From the NCBI RefSeq assembly GCF_000380565.1, contig NZ_AQYJ01000024.1:124001-188000 (forward strand): 64,000 nucleotides of DNA, in the 5' to 3' direction. The first letter of the stretch is position 1; the number at the start of each line of letters is the position of its first letter. The translations under genes were made by a program, and so were the position numbers. The notes beneath the pieces were generated by a model, which ran no database searches, had not been told where the DNA came from, and saw only the letters and a program-made list of their open reading frames with translations. Of the stretch, positions 1-9,131 are shown one piece after another. This DNA comes from Microbulbifer variabilis ATCC 700307 (GTDB taxonomy: Bacteria > Pseudomonadota > Gammaproteobacteria > Pseudomonadales > Cellvibrionaceae).

Positions 1-2
1 AT

Positions 3-683
3 ACTTGCTTGTTGGCTACTTTGACACAGGATCACCCAGACGGATCTCCTTGCAGAGCCGCGCAATTAGTTCAGTGTCTTGCCGATGAGGAGAGTATTTC
101 TATTGAGGCAGCCACTAAACGCTGGTTTAACGCCTTCCTCGATGCAGTAATAGAACCTTTATTGATTGCCCAGGCTGATTTCGGAATTTTGTTTGGTGCC
201 CACCAGCAAAACTTGATCCTGTCGTTTGAAGGTCCCCTGCCTGTTGCTGGTTATTTCAGAGATTGCCAGGGCAGTGGTTATAGCCGTTTGGGGGAGCAAC
301 TTCTTAAACCTTATCTGCCCAATTTGGCGCAGGGTAGTGAAAATGTAATTGATGAGCAAATGGCGAATCGACTGTTTGTTTACTATCTCATCGTCAATAG
401 TTGTTTCGGTTTGATTTGCGCCCTTTCCGCTGCGGGCTTAATCACTGAGCGGGAATTATTGCGTCAGTTGCGTCAACGCCTTCTATTGCTACATGAAGGT
501 CAGCGAAGAGATAGTAGTTGCCTGGAGTACCTGCTCAATTCACCTGAGATCTGGGCCAAGGGCAATTTCCAATGTGCGGTTATCGGGATGAATGAGACCA
601 CGACCGAAGACCCGCTTTCTATCTATCACAAGATGGCGAATCCCCTGATATCGGCAGTAGAGCTTACAGCTGAAGAAGCCTGA
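3..683 (+). CDS. iucA: Aerobactin synthetase IucA, C-terminal part (gene cut by window edge)
   Basis: NIS (NRPS-independent siderophore) synthetase of the IucA/IucC family. By family knowledge IucA joins one N6-acetyl-N6-hydroxylysine to citrate using ATP in the cytoplasm. Only about the last 227 residues are here; the frame is open to the window start, so the true start lies upstream and the TTG at 9 is not a real start. The visible part has the GAHQQN motif, the FRDCQG stretch, and the ferric-iron-reductase-like C-terminal region ending in KGNF...GMNE, as in the family. A 34-bp gap separates it from iucB, fitting an iucABCD operon. Iron (Fur) control is likely but the promoter is outside the window. 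Confidence 0.88.
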   Translation, partial: TCLLATLTQDHPDGSPCRAAQLVQCLADEESISIEAATKRWFNAFLDAVIEPLLIAQADFGILFGAHQQNLILSFEGPLPVAGYFRDCQGSGYSRLGEQLLKPYLPNLAQGSENVIDEQMANRLFVYYLIVNSCFGLICALSAAGLITERELLRQLRQRLLLLHEGQRRDSSCLEYLLNSPEIWAKGNFQCAVIGMNETTTEDPLSIYHKMANPLISAVELTAEEA

Positions 684-717
684 TTAATATGTGTAAAAAA
701 ACTGCAAGGATAGATTT

Positions 718-1698
718 ATGACCAGTTTAACAGCTGTGCCTGAACAGTCCCTGGAGGAGCATGGTCAGCTTCCTGATGGACGCTCTTGGCAAATTGCTCC
801 TGGTGGATATTGTTGTCAATTTAATGGGAAAGATTACTTCCAAATTGAATACATTCCAGGGCGGGATTGCGCACGAATTATTTTAACACACGGTAATGCG
901 CAGCTCGTAGAATTAGACCTATGGTTTGATTGGCTCTTTGCACTGAACCCGGCATTACAAAACATAGATATCGTTGAAACAGATACAGTGGCAAGCCGGG
1001 TTTCCCGCAGTGGTTTTTATCAGCGTGCGGAGCTTTGGTATTGTGGAAATAACGCTGGAAAATTTCCTCTGCAGTGGGTGAAGAATGAGCAGGGAGTTCG
1101 CCATCCACTCCGTGCGGTACCACCAAAAGGGGAAGTCTATCGACGTTATTTCCACTCCCTGGGAATGGATTTTAGCTTGCGCCACTTAGACCCTCAGAAA
1201 GATTTGGAGCGCTTTACCGGCTGGATGAACCAGAGACGTGTAGCCCAATTTTGGGAAGAGGAGGGTGATGCAGACAAGCAGCGGCAGTTTATCGATACTG
1301 TTATTGAGGATCCTCATAAATACCCTTTGATCGCTTGTTTTGACGATGAACCCTTCGCCTATTTTGAAGTTTATTGGGCCCTCGAAGATCGTATTGCGCC
1401 CTACTACGATTGCCAGCCATTCGATCGTGGTGCACATATGCTGGTTGGTGACCTGCGTTATTTAGGCAAGCGTTTTGCCTATGCCTGGTTTAATGGTATT
1501 TCCCATTTTATGTTCCTTGATGATACACGGACTGAAAATTTGGTTGGAGAACCACGGGCGGATAACCGGGCGTTGCTTAAATATATCAACGGAACTTTTA
1601 GCTGGAAAAAAATTAAAGAGTTTGATTTTCCGCACAAACGCGCCGCGTTGGTGATGTGTAAGCGGAAAGATTTTTTTCGGAGCATGGGGGGAGTATGA
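718..1698 (+). CDS. iucB: N6-hydroxylysine O-acetyltransferase, IucB family
   Basis: Siderophore-type GNAT acetyltransferase (AlcB/IucB family) of 326 residues. Predicted to acetylate N6-hydroxylysine with acetyl-CoA to give the hydroxamate used by IucA and IucC. The C-terminal half holds the recognisable GNAT part: FSLRHLDPQKDLERF, a FWEEEGD stretch, PFAYFEVYWA, and VGEPRADNRALLKYI, the conserved acyl-CoA-binding and acceptor region of this family. The ATG is preceded by AAGGA at 7-nt spacing. Its stop overlaps the iucC start (ATGA at 1695-1698), showing translational coupling. Position between iucA and iucC supports the assignment. Confidence 0.88.
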   Translation: MTSLTAVPEQSLEEHGQLPDGRSWQIAPGGYCCQFNGKDYFQIEYIPGRDCARIILTHGNAQLVELDLWFDWLFALNPALQNIDIVETDTVASRVSRSGFYQRAELWYCGNNAGKFPLQWVKNEQGVRHPLRAVPPKGEVYRRYFHSLGMDFSLRHLDPQKDLERFTGWMNQRRVAQFWEEEGDADKQRQFIDTVIEDPHKYPLIACFDDEPFAYFEVYWALEDRIAPYYDCQPFDRGAHMLVGDLRYLGKRFAYAWFNGISHFMFLDDTRTENLVGEPRADNRALLKYINGTFSWKKIKEFDFPHKRAALVMCKRKDFFRSMGGV

Positions 1699-3515
1699 GC
1701 GGGGACAAACACTGGAAGCTGGCAAATACAGCTCTATTGGTAAAGTCACTGGCTGAGCTTTGCTATGAGCAGGCGCTCAGTGCTGTAGTAGAAACAGATG
1801 GTCGATATTCTGTACACCTCTCCTCAGGGGTTGTTTATCGCTTCAAGGGCAAGTTGACCATCTGGGATTGGCTATTAATAGATCCATGTGACATTGAACG
1901 TATACGGGATACAGAAGTGAAGCCCGCCGATGATGCGGCACAATTTTTTATTGATGCCGCTCAGGATTTGGAGGCCTCGTCCAGTACTCTGGGTAATCTA
2001 TTACAAGAACTTGCCAATACTCTGGTTGCCGATGTTGCTCTATTACAAAAACGCGAAAAATTAAATGCCCAAGCTCTGGCAAAATTGCCTGATGAACAGC
2101 TGCAATGCCTGCTGGATGGTCATCCTAAAGCGATGGTGAATAAAGGGCGTATCGGTTGGGGGGCACAAGAGTTTAATGCTTATGGTACAGAGGCTTCCCA
2201 GGGTGTTCGATTATTATGGCTTGCGGTCCGGCGGGAGCTGGTTGTTAGTGGAAATAATGATTCCTGGGACTGGCCAGATTTATTGGCAGAGAGCCTTAAT
2301 GAAATACAACTGAAGCAGCTGTCTGAAGTGTGCCGCAAGCAAGGTATCGATTGGCAAGCATTTTTGCCACTACCAGTGCACCCTTGGCAGTGGCAACATC
2401 ATATTCGCCAACACTATGCACAACAGATTTTTCGTGGCGATTTAGTATTACTTGGAGAATTTGGTGACCAGTACTTGCCACAAGTATCACTGCGTACCCT
2501 GTCGAATCTGGATCGCCCTCGAGCCCTGCATGTAAAGTTACCACTGACGGTTTTAAATACTTCTTGTTATCGCGGAATTCCGGGTAAATTTATGCGCTGC
2601 GGTCCAGGGCTATCCGAATGGATGCAGCAGCTTTGTGAACGCGATGGCGAATTACAATCTCGTGGCACAGGAGTTTTACAGGAAGTGGCGGGGTTGCACG
2701 TACCGCACTTTCATCATGAGTTAATTGATGGAACTCCTTATCGCTACAAGGAGTTGCTCGGGGCCACCTGGCGGCAGAGTCCAGCTGGACTATGTGCAGA
2801 GGGAGAGCGCCATCTTTTAATGGCTGCCTTGCTGCAGAGAGATGCCAGCGGTAAATCTGTAGCTGTGGCTCTGATAAAAGCTTCCGGGCTCTCTGCTCAT
2901 GCATGGCTTGAGCATTTGTTCGAGGCGACGGTAGTGCCTCTTTATCATTTACTGAGTTGCTATGGCATAGGCTTGGTGGCTCATTCGCAAAACCTGACGT
3001 TGGTGTTGCGTAATAATAAAGTGGTGCGTGTCCTCTTGAAGGATTTTCAAGGGGATCTGCGTCTCGCCGAAGGGGAGTTTCCTGAGCGTGCAGATTTACC
3101 GGAAGCAGCGGTGCAAGCACTCGACCAGCTACCACCCAATTACATTATTCACGATCTGTTCACTGGTCACTTCGTAACAGTATTGCGATACCTGTCTGCT
3201 CAATTAATGATAGAGATCGGATTGGAAGAGCTGGAATTCTACGCAATTTTGGCTCGGGTACTGCGCCGTTATCAGGAATCTGCGCAACAGCACAGTGCTC
3301 ACATGGCGAAACGTTTCCAGCTGTTTAATTTATTCCGCCCTCACATCGAGCGTGTTTGTATTAATCGTGTGCGCTTGCGGCAGGGCTATGATGACAGCGC
3401 TGAGCGCCCGGTCCCCATCGTCGGTGGTGACCTGCACAACCCTCTTTGGCTCGCTGAGCAAGAGTTCCAACAACCCAAATCACAAACAGAAACCGCTTCC
3501 GCTTTAGAGGCCTAA
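1695..3515 (+). CDS. iucC: Aerobactin synthetase IucC (NIS synthetase)
   Basis: A full-length 606-residue NIS synthetase. In the aerobactin pathway IucC adds the second N6-acetyl-N6-hydroxylysine to the citryl intermediate to finish aerobactin. Family motifs visible in order: LPVHPWQWQH (about residue 228), the KLPLTVLNTSCYRGIPG segment, HFHHELIDGTPYRYKELLGA, then VAHSQNLTLVL and LLKDFQGDLRL near residues 430-455, which form the ATP and citrate site in this family. It overlaps iucB by 4 bp and ends 2 bp before iucD. The IucC rather than IucA call rests on gene order. Confidence 0.9.
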   Translation: MSGDKHWKLANTALLVKSLAELCYEQALSAVVETDGRYSVHLSSGVVYRFKGKLTIWDWLLIDPCDIERIRDTEVKPADDAAQFFIDAAQDLEASSSTLGNLLQELANTLVADVALLQKREKLNAQALAKLPDEQLQCLLDGHPKAMVNKGRIGWGAQEFNAYGTEASQGVRLLWLAVRRELVVSGNNDSWDWPDLLAESLNEIQLKQLSEVCRKQGIDWQAFLPLPVHPWQWQHHIRQHYAQQIFRGDLVLLGEFGDQYLPQVSLRTLSNLDRPRALHVKLPLTVLNTSCYRGIPGKFMRCGPGLSEWMQQLCERDGELQSRGTGVLQEVAGLHVPHFHHELIDGTPYRYKELLGATWRQSPAGLCAEGERHLLMAALLQRDASGKSVAVALIKASGLSAHAWLEHLFEATVVPLYHLLSCYGIGLVAHSQNLTLVLRNNKVVRVLLKDFQGDLRLAEGEFPERADLPEAAVQALDQLPPNYIIHDLFTGHFVTVLRYLSAQLMIEIGLEELEFYAILARVLRRYQESAQQHSAHMAKRFQLFNLFRPHIERVCINRVRLRQGYDDSAERPVPIVGGDLHNPLWLAEQEFQQPKSQTETASALEA

Positions 3516-3517
3516 TC

Positions 3518-4831
3518 ATGAGTAATTTCCTAGATCTTGCCGGTATCGGGGCCGGTCCTTTTAACCTGGCCGTTGCCGCTTTAATGCAGGATAAATTCCT
3601 GAGCCATCGTTTCTTCGACGCTAAAGCGGAATTTTCCTGGCACCCGGGTTTGATGTTACCGGGCGCCATGATGCAGACTTCCTATTTAAAAGATCTGGTA
3701 ACACCGGTTGACCCTACAAACCCCTATAGTTTTTTGGCATATTTAGTGGAAAACAAGCGCTTTTATGATTTTCTCCATGCAGAACAACGTACCGTGATGC
3801 GCCGGGAATTTGCCGATTACCTGGCTTGGGCTGCACGTCGTCTGGATTGTATCCAAATGAGTAGCCGTGTTCAGAGTGTGGTGGATAATGGTGATTATTT
3901 TGAGCTGGACGTACATGGGCCCAATGGTCGTGAACAGATACTTGCTAAGAATCTGTGCGTTGCGGCTGGTAAAAAGCCAAATATCCCGGAGTGTAGCCGA
4001 CCATTCCTTTCTGAAAATTGTTTCCATGCGTTGGAAATAGCTTTGCGCAACCCCGATGTAAGTGGCAAGCGTGTTGCCGTGATTGGTGGTGGTCAGACTG
4101 GTGCTGAAGTGGTAATAAATCTTCTTGGCAAACACTGGGGGCGCCCGCAGCAGGTAACTTGGGTATCCCGTCGCAGCAATTATCTGCCCCTGGATGAAAC
4201 ACCGTTTACAAATGATTGGTTTACCCCAGAATATGTTGAGGTATTCCGCCAGCTGAGCCCTCATCGCCGTGAAGAGGTTGTTGCCGAACAGAAACTGGCA
4301 TCCGATGGGATTTCTCCAGACACGCTCAAACAGCTATATCAGCTGTTTTATCGTCTCGTGCATCTGGAGAAGGATTCCGAACGAGTGACATTGATGCCCA
4401 ATCGCGAATTAGTGAATATGTCCTGTCGCGGTGATTACCAGTTACAATTACAGAATCACTTACTGGGTGATGCAGATGGTAATGAGTGGATAAATGCGGA
4501 TATCGTTATTTTGTGCACAGGTTTACGAGAGGCTCTTCCAGCCTGTTTAGCTCCTCTACAGGAGCGCATTCCTAGGGATGCAGAAGGGCGCCTGTTGCTT
4601 GATGATGCATTTGCAACAAAGCTTAATGGGGATGATAGTGAGCGTCGCCTATACTTCCTCGGCACTGGCCGTACCAGTCATGGTATTGCGGAACCGCAAT
4701 TAAGTCTTTCCGCCTGGCGAGCTGCACAAGTAGTTAATGACTTACATGGCAAAGCGGTGTATGACAATCAGCAAGCAGGCAATTTGATGAAGTGGATTAC
4801 CCCTGAAGCCCAGCAGATTGCGGTTGCTTAA
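3518..4831 (+). CDS. iucD: L-lysine N6-monooxygenase IucD
   Basis: Flavin-dependent N-hydroxylating monooxygenase of 437 residues that hydroxylates the side-chain amine of L-lysine with NADPH and O2, the first step of aerobactin synthesis. The N-terminus carries the FAD motif GIGAGPFNLAVAALM. A second nucleotide motif VIGGGQTGAEVVINLL (about residue 190) binds NADPH, and the C-terminal region has the FLGTGRTSHGIAEPQLSL signature of the lysine/ornithine hydroxylase family. It starts 2 bp after iucC. No receptor gene (iutA) follows; the next gene is on the opposite strand, so uptake must be encoded elsewhere or upstream. Confidence 0.92.
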   Translation: MSNFLDLAGIGAGPFNLAVAALMQDKFLSHRFFDAKAEFSWHPGLMLPGAMMQTSYLKDLVTPVDPTNPYSFLAYLVENKRFYDFLHAEQRTVMRREFADYLAWAARRLDCIQMSSRVQSVVDNGDYFELDVHGPNGREQILAKNLCVAAGKKPNIPECSRPFLSENCFHALEIALRNPDVSGKRVAVIGGGQTGAEVVINLLGKHWGRPQQVTWVSRRSNYLPLDETPFTNDWFTPEYVEVFRQLSPHRREEVVAEQKLASDGISPDTLKQLYQLFYRLVHLEKDSERVTLMPNRELVNMSCRGDYQLQLQNHLLGDADGNEWINADIVILCTGLREALPACLAPLQERIPRDAEGRLLLDDAFATKLNGDDSERRLYFLGTGRTSHGIAEPQLSLSAWRAAQVVNDLHGKAVYDNQQAGNLMKWITPEAQQIAVA

Positions 4832-4848
4832 TTTATAGAGTTTTTTTT

Positions 4849-4885
4849 GATCGAATCTATCTTTTAATGCAGGGTAGATTCGATC
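4849..4885. terminator. Hairpin between convergent iucD and the next gene
   Basis: Perfect 11-bp arms GATCGAATCTA (4849-4859) and TAGATTCGATC (4875-4885) with a 15-nt loop, 18 bp after the iucD stop. The clear T-run (4841-4848) lies before the stem on the plus strand, and only a broken T-rich stretch follows it. It is therefore an atypical intrinsic terminator at best and could instead be a binding site. Confidence 0.4.
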
Positions 4886-4935
4886 ATAAGCCTGGTTTTA
4901 GTTTTCTTTCCCCGTTGTGGTATCTATTCTGACTA

Positions 4936-5874
4936 TCACTTGGCAACGTCAATAAAAATTCCCATATGATCGGTTACCGCGGCTGCCATGTCGGAACCGT
5001 TGACGCTAACCGGGGTGCTCTGTGAGATATAGTCCACCTTGATTACTCGAATGGTCTTGGTATTGTATGCGGCAACGTCATATTTTTTACTGGCCGTGCT
5101 GTTGGTACCAGTAAAACTACGCTGGTAGGAATCAAAAGGATTTACTTCGTCCTCTGTATGTGCATCGCGAAATAGTGTGCCTGTTGCCACACTAAGTGCG
5201 CAGGGGGTGAAACTGTCATTTCCCTGGTTAGTGTCGCCCATAACAAGGTCAATAGCGCCATAACCCTGCTGAATTAGAAGGTTATTAATATTGCGATAGA
5301 AAATGACTGATTCGCTTTCCTTCTTGGCAATACTGTTAGGTACATGCACGAACACGGCATTCACATTCCCGCTTCTGATTGCAATCCAGCCCATGCCAGA
5401 GCCGAGAATCTGATGTTGAGTGGTATTGGCTGCGTGAACACTGAAGCTGTTACAGGCCTTTCCTGTAGAACTCGACCCCACCAACCCCCCAGCATGTTGC
5501 TGCATGGAACTCCATTCGCTATTGGCTCCGTCCATTTCTCCATACACTAAAAGATCACAGGTCTGACCCAGTGAGCGATACAGGTGCTGGTGAGTCTGAC
5601 GAGCTTTACCTTCAATCATACTGAGAAATTGTGCATTGTTGTGCTGGCCTTTAGCCATATAGCCGTGTGGTGCTTGTGCGACCAGCTGAGCTGGGCCGTG
5701 AATTGGAACATGAGGGTCCAAACCGTCAGCCGTTGGCATAATTAGGTGCCAGCGATCCTGGTTGGCGGCTTGATGGTTGTGAGTCATACGGGTGAAATGC
5801 TGGCTGTTGGAGGCACTGACCCCATGATTGGTACTCGCGTTTGAGTTAATGGATTGATAGGCGAAAGTTGGCAT
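4936..5874 (-). CDS. Possible endonuclease/exonuclease/phosphatase (DNase I-fold) protein
   Basis: A 312-residue protein with no obvious signal peptide or membrane segment and many Asn, Ser and His residues. The layout resembles the EEP superfamily: LLVYGEMDG (about residue 109) could hold the metal-binding Glu, VMGDTNQGN (about 212) matches the GD-N motif, VDYISQS (about 275) matches the D-Y-I motif, and the C-terminus ends in TDHMGIFIDV, like the SDH motif. The superfamily contains DNases, phosphodiesterases and sphingomyelinases, and I cannot choose a substrate. It is convergent with iucD. Another reading is a plain hypothetical protein. Confidence 0.5.
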   Translation of the reverse strand: MPTFAYQSINSNASTNHGVSASNSQHFTRMTHNHQAANQDRWHLIMPTADGLDPHVPIHGPAQLVAQAPHGYMAKGQHNNAQFLSMIEGKARQTHQHLYRSLGQTCDLLVYGEMDGANSEWSSMQQHAGGLVGSSSTGKACNSFSVHAANTTQHQILGSGMGWIAIRSGNVNAVFVHVPNSIAKKESESVIFYRNINNLLIQQGYGAIDLVMGDTNQGNDSFTPCALSVATGTLFRDAHTEDEVNPFDSYQRSFTGTNSTASKKYDVAAYNTKTIRVIKVDYISQSTPVSVNGSDMAAAVTDHMGIFIDVAK

Positions 5875-6493
5875 AGAAGTAACTCACTTATAATCAAAAC
5901 AATTTGTCTTATTTCTAATAACATTGCTGAGCGTTAAGCTAACTTATTTTGCTTTCTACTTCGTCAATTAATTCTGGCGTTGCATTTAGATATGCCAAAT
6001 ATTATTTGACTGCTCTCTTGGAACGATGAAAGCATAATAATACATTTACATTGCAAATATTCGATTGAGATCAGTTTGTAATGGCCTGTATTAATCGGAA
6101 TTGGACAAGAAGTGAAAAGGGAGGGAGTTACTTATTCAGGCTTTGTAATTATATGCAGAATACTTATCCGTTTTTTAAGGGGGTTAGAAAGAGGTGATAG
6201 TAATGCACAGTTAACCTGAAGATATTCATGAGTTGTGAATTTTACCCTTAAAATTAATTGCGGTTTTCACTTGTGAATACAGTTTTACTGTCTTATGGAG
6301 CCTATAGGTGGGTGTTTCACTATTTGTTATTACGTCGCCCAATTTATATTTGGTCGCTGGGCTATTATTTTATAGAGGATGAAACCCTCACAAGCAGGCG
6401 CTAAAATCTTCGTGGTCAATCTTCCATGTGCAATACTTTTTGGGTACTGAACTATCAGTCTGGTGCTTGCAGTAAGCAGGGAGGAAATCTGCA
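5875..6493. other. Intergenic region, no gene seen
   Basis: About 620 bp of AT-rich DNA between divergent genes. No convincing reading frame, tRNA or repeat is visible. It must contain the promoters of both flanking genes. The last bases (GGGAGGAAA around 6480-6488) form the ribosome binding site of the plus-strand gene. Confidence 0.6.
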
Positions 6494-7219
6494 ATGCGTT
6501 TGAACTCTACTCTTGCGCAAGGTCGATATCACTACAGCTGTGACGGGCGTGAAATGCCTGTGCGGGACAGCTGGCAATTGGGCCACGATTCAGAGGGGCG
6601 TCGTACCCTGGTGAGTCGACGCCTGGTAGGTGAACAGGGCTATGGAATAGAGGTTTCAGCGCTACTTTGTGCCGGCCTGGTAAGTGAGTGCCATGTCCAC
6701 TGGCGCGACGAGGTGGATGAGGTAAGTGCTCATTATCGTCTAAGCAGTCCTCAGGGGTATGCGCCTCGCTTAGGGGATGAGATTGAAGCTTCCTGGGAGG
6801 GTCCTAACGGCCCCCAGCAGGCCCAATTGCTGGGCGAGTCTCGGCTGTTGTTTCCTCTGATGCGCGTGTTTATGGGGCCCCTCTTAAAGACACTTGTACA
6901 ACACAAGGATGGTTTGGAAGTGGTTTCTCCGGATATTGTTGATCCTTCCCAGCGGGGGAAATTACTGTCACCGAGGGTCAGCCATCGCAGCGCTAGGACT
7001 ATGGCCGGAGATCTGGCCAGCCAGCGTGCACAGGATATGGGGCCAGATATTTGCGGTTATATTTATCAGGGCGATGAAGCCGAGCGGGATGCGCACTGCT
7101 ACGTTGATAGTCGCAGTCTATTGGTCGGTTACGACTGGCCATCCAGTACGGGTCGCCTATGGCAGGTTCGCCTAAGAGACCTCGAGTGGTCTCCATGTCT
7201 GACCAGTCTGGTTTGTTGA
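6494..7219 (+). CDS. Hypothetical protein, 241 residues
   Basis: I do not recognise this family. It has a strong ribosome binding site (GGGAGGAAA, 5-8 nt before ATG) and codon use like its neighbours, so it is probably real. It has no signal peptide or membrane segment and is rich in Arg, Glu and Asp. The sequence starts with alternating polar/aromatic strands (RYHYSCDGREMPVRDSW) and reads like a beta-rich cytoplasmic protein. It stands alone, with 619 bp before it and about 290 bp after it, so context gives no clue to function. Confidence 0.7.
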   Translation: MRLNSTLAQGRYHYSCDGREMPVRDSWQLGHDSEGRRTLVSRRLVGEQGYGIEVSALLCAGLVSECHVHWRDEVDEVSAHYRLSSPQGYAPRLGDEIEASWEGPNGPQQAQLLGESRLLFPLMRVFMGPLLKTLVQHKDGLEVVSPDIVDPSQRGKLLSPRVSHRSARTMAGDLASQRAQDMGPDICGYIYQGDEAERDAHCYVDSRSLLVGYDWPSSTGRLWQVRLRDLEWSPCLTSLVC

Positions 7220-7513
7220 GCAATTTCGCCGACTGAGTTTGCCGAAACATGCGGTGAATGGAATGGCTTTATCAGTCGCTTGAATAGCGACTATCCATAT
7301 AAAGTATCCGAGTAAACTTTTTGCCCTATTTCTGTGCTTAATATTGATTCATCTCCCAACTCCTTATTTTACCGGTATTTTCTGACTTAACATTTCCTTT
7401 CCGTTATTAATAAATCGGAAAATATACTGATTTTATACTTGCATCCGGGAACTAATGCGGCAGGATTTTTTCAGTTCTCCAGTGTAAGCTTGCGTCACTT
7501 TTACTGCGTGCCA

Positions 7514-8632
7514 ATGGGGGAGCGCCTTTTGTCCTTTTTAAGATTCGTCACTCGCAATAGAGTTAGATTTTTTGCCTCTCTGCTTGTGGTTGCCCATTTT
7601 CCATTGAATACTGCCATGGCCAGTATTGGTGAGGAGCGCCAAGTAGAGATTAAGGAGCTGGATCAGCAGCATGAGCATGAACAGTGCCTGCAAGAACAGC
7701 TACTTATCTCTTCTGCCGATACCACCCTACGGGAAATACGCCTACTCTGTGCCGAGAGAGTGCGTGCCCAGTTGGGCATTGAGGAAGATTACTTTGAGGT
7801 AGATCCGGTAGTTGAGGAATATGCAGAGGAGCTTCCCACCGATCAGGTACTGCTGGGAGGGCGGGCCCAGGCAATTCGAGATGCAGCCAGTAACCCTTTC
7901 ACCCTGGCCTCCCATAAGGCAAATTATATTTTGCCTTTCACCTACAATCCCTCCCCGGAGACAGGGGGGGTGACCGATTACGAGGACCGCGACCTGGATA
8001 ATATCGAGGTACAGTTCCAGCTCTCGGTGCAGGTACCGGTGTGGCGTGGCTTTCTCGGTAGTGCCTCTTTCATGAGTGTGGCTTACACCAATCGCAGCTT
8101 TTGGCAGGCTTATAACTCGGATGATTCGGCGCCATTCCGAGAGACCAATCATGAGCCAGAGTTAATCCTGACCTGGCTCAACGACTGGAGCCTGTTCGGC
8201 TGGCATAACGTCGCCAATCAGATTGCCTTTAATCATCAATCAAATGGACGCAGTGAGCCCTACTCACGCAGTTGGAATCGAATTTATGCCAACTTTATCT
8301 TTGAGCGGGATAACTTTTCTATAGGTCTTAAGCCCTGGTATAGGATTCCAGAGGCGCGAGAGGATGATGACAATCCGGATATTGAGCACTACCTCGGTCA
8401 TTTTGAATTGGGTGGGCGTTACCGGGATGGTGACCACTCTATCGCGATTATGGTGCGCAACAATTTGCGCTCAGATAATCGTGGCGCTGTTGAGCTGACC
8501 TGGGGATTCCCACTGGGAAAGCGGGTGGATGGTTATATCCGTTATTTCAATGGCTATGGTGAGAGCCTGATCGACTACGATGAGTCTGTACAGACCCTGG
8601 GCTTTGGTTTCACTCTGGCTCAGGGGTTCTAA
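7514..8632 (+). CDS. pldA: Outer membrane phospholipase A (OmpLA/PldA)
   Basis: Calcium-dependent outer membrane phospholipase that hydrolyses acyl chains of phospholipids misplaced in the outer leaflet. The catalytic motif NHQSNGR contains the His and Ser, and SRSWNRIYANF supplies the Asn of the known His-Ser-Asn triad. KPWYRIPE, DDNPDIEHYLG and GYGESLIDYDESVQTLGFGF match the C-terminal strands, and the chain ends in Phe as outer membrane barrels do. The ATG at 7514 gives a plausible signal peptide (RNRVRFFASLLVVAHFPLNTAMA) and about 372 residues. The frame is open to a TTG at 7439, an alternative start. The roughly 90-residue region before the barrel is longer and more acidic than in E. coli. 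Confidence 0.9.
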   Translation: MGERLLSFLRFVTRNRVRFFASLLVVAHFPLNTAMASIGEERQVEIKELDQQHEHEQCLQEQLLISSADTTLREIRLLCAERVRAQLGIEEDYFEVDPVVEEYAEELPTDQVLLGGRAQAIRDAASNPFTLASHKANYILPFTYNPSPETGGVTDYEDRDLDNIEVQFQLSVQVPVWRGFLGSASFMSVAYTNRSFWQAYNSDDSAPFRETNHEPELILTWLNDWSLFGWHNVANQIAFNHQSNGRSEPYSRSWNRIYANFIFERDNFSIGLKPWYRIPEAREDDDNPDIEHYLGHFELGGRYRDGDHSIAIMVRNNLRSDNRGAVELTWGFPLGKRVDGYIRYFNGYGESLIDYDESVQTLGFGFTLAQGF

Positions 8633-8651
8633 CAGCCTCTAACGGCCAGGG

Positions 8652-9065
8652 ATGGGATCGATGGGGTTTGAAGACAGCTACCGCCTCAGTGCGCATGCGG
8701 TGATTACTAATGAAGTGGGCGAAGTCCTGCAGCTGCTGGCAACCTACGCCAATCGTAGCTGGGGGCTGCCCGGTGGGGCTCTGGACCCAGGTGAAACAGT
8801 CCACGAAGCCCTGCGACGGGAGTGTCGCGAGGAGTTGGGGCGGGATGTAGATATTGATTATCTGAGTGGTATTTATTACCACAAGGTCTATAACTCCCAC
8901 GTTTTTATCTTTCGGGCCCGCTTTACCGACAGGAGGCATATCACCCTGTCAAACGAGCACTCTGAAATGGCGTATTTCCCTCTGGATCAGCTTTCCGAGG
9001 TACAGCGGCAGAGAGTCAGGGACTGCCTGGAGTTCGATGGCAGTGTGCGCAGCGCAAAGTTCTAA
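8652..9065 (+). CDS. Nudix hydrolase
   Basis: A 137-residue Nudix domain protein. The Nudix box is intact: GGALDPGETVHEALRREC followed by REELG, holding the Mg-binding Glu residues. Such enzymes hydrolyse nucleoside diphosphates linked to another moiety; the substrate cannot be read from the sequence. It starts 20 bp after pldA and may be cotranscribed. ATG at 8652 is used; the in-frame ATG at 8661 is a close alternative. Confidence 0.85.
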   Translation: MGSMGFEDSYRLSAHAVITNEVGEVLQLLATYANRSWGLPGGALDPGETVHEALRRECREELGRDVDIDYLSGIYYHKVYNSHVFIFRARFTDRRHITLSNEHSEMAYFPLDQLSEVQRQRVRDCLEFDGSVRSAKF

Positions 9066-9106
9066 CTTTCCACTTTTCCTTGGCAATAGATCTGGTCGGT
9101 CACCAT

Positions 9107-9131
9107 GCATTTGGCGAATTTCGCCAAATGC
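9107..9131. repeat. 25-bp near-perfect palindrome
   Basis: Arms GCATTTGGCGAA (9107-9118) and TTCGCCAAATGC (9120-9131) are perfect 12-bp complements around one base. No T-run follows, so it is not a standard terminator. A second short hairpin (CGCGG at 9140-9144 with CCGCG at 9150-9154) follows directly. It may be an operator for the downstream decarboxylase, or an RNA-stabilising stem after the Nudix gene. Confidence 0.6.

Noticed and set aside
2590-3135. A 181-codon minus-strand frame
   Set aside because: Antisense to iucC, which is clearly coding; no motifs.
4841-4885. A standard intrinsic terminator for iucD
   Set aside because: The T-run stands before the stem on the plus strand, so it does not fit the usual form; kept only as a low-confidence hairpin.
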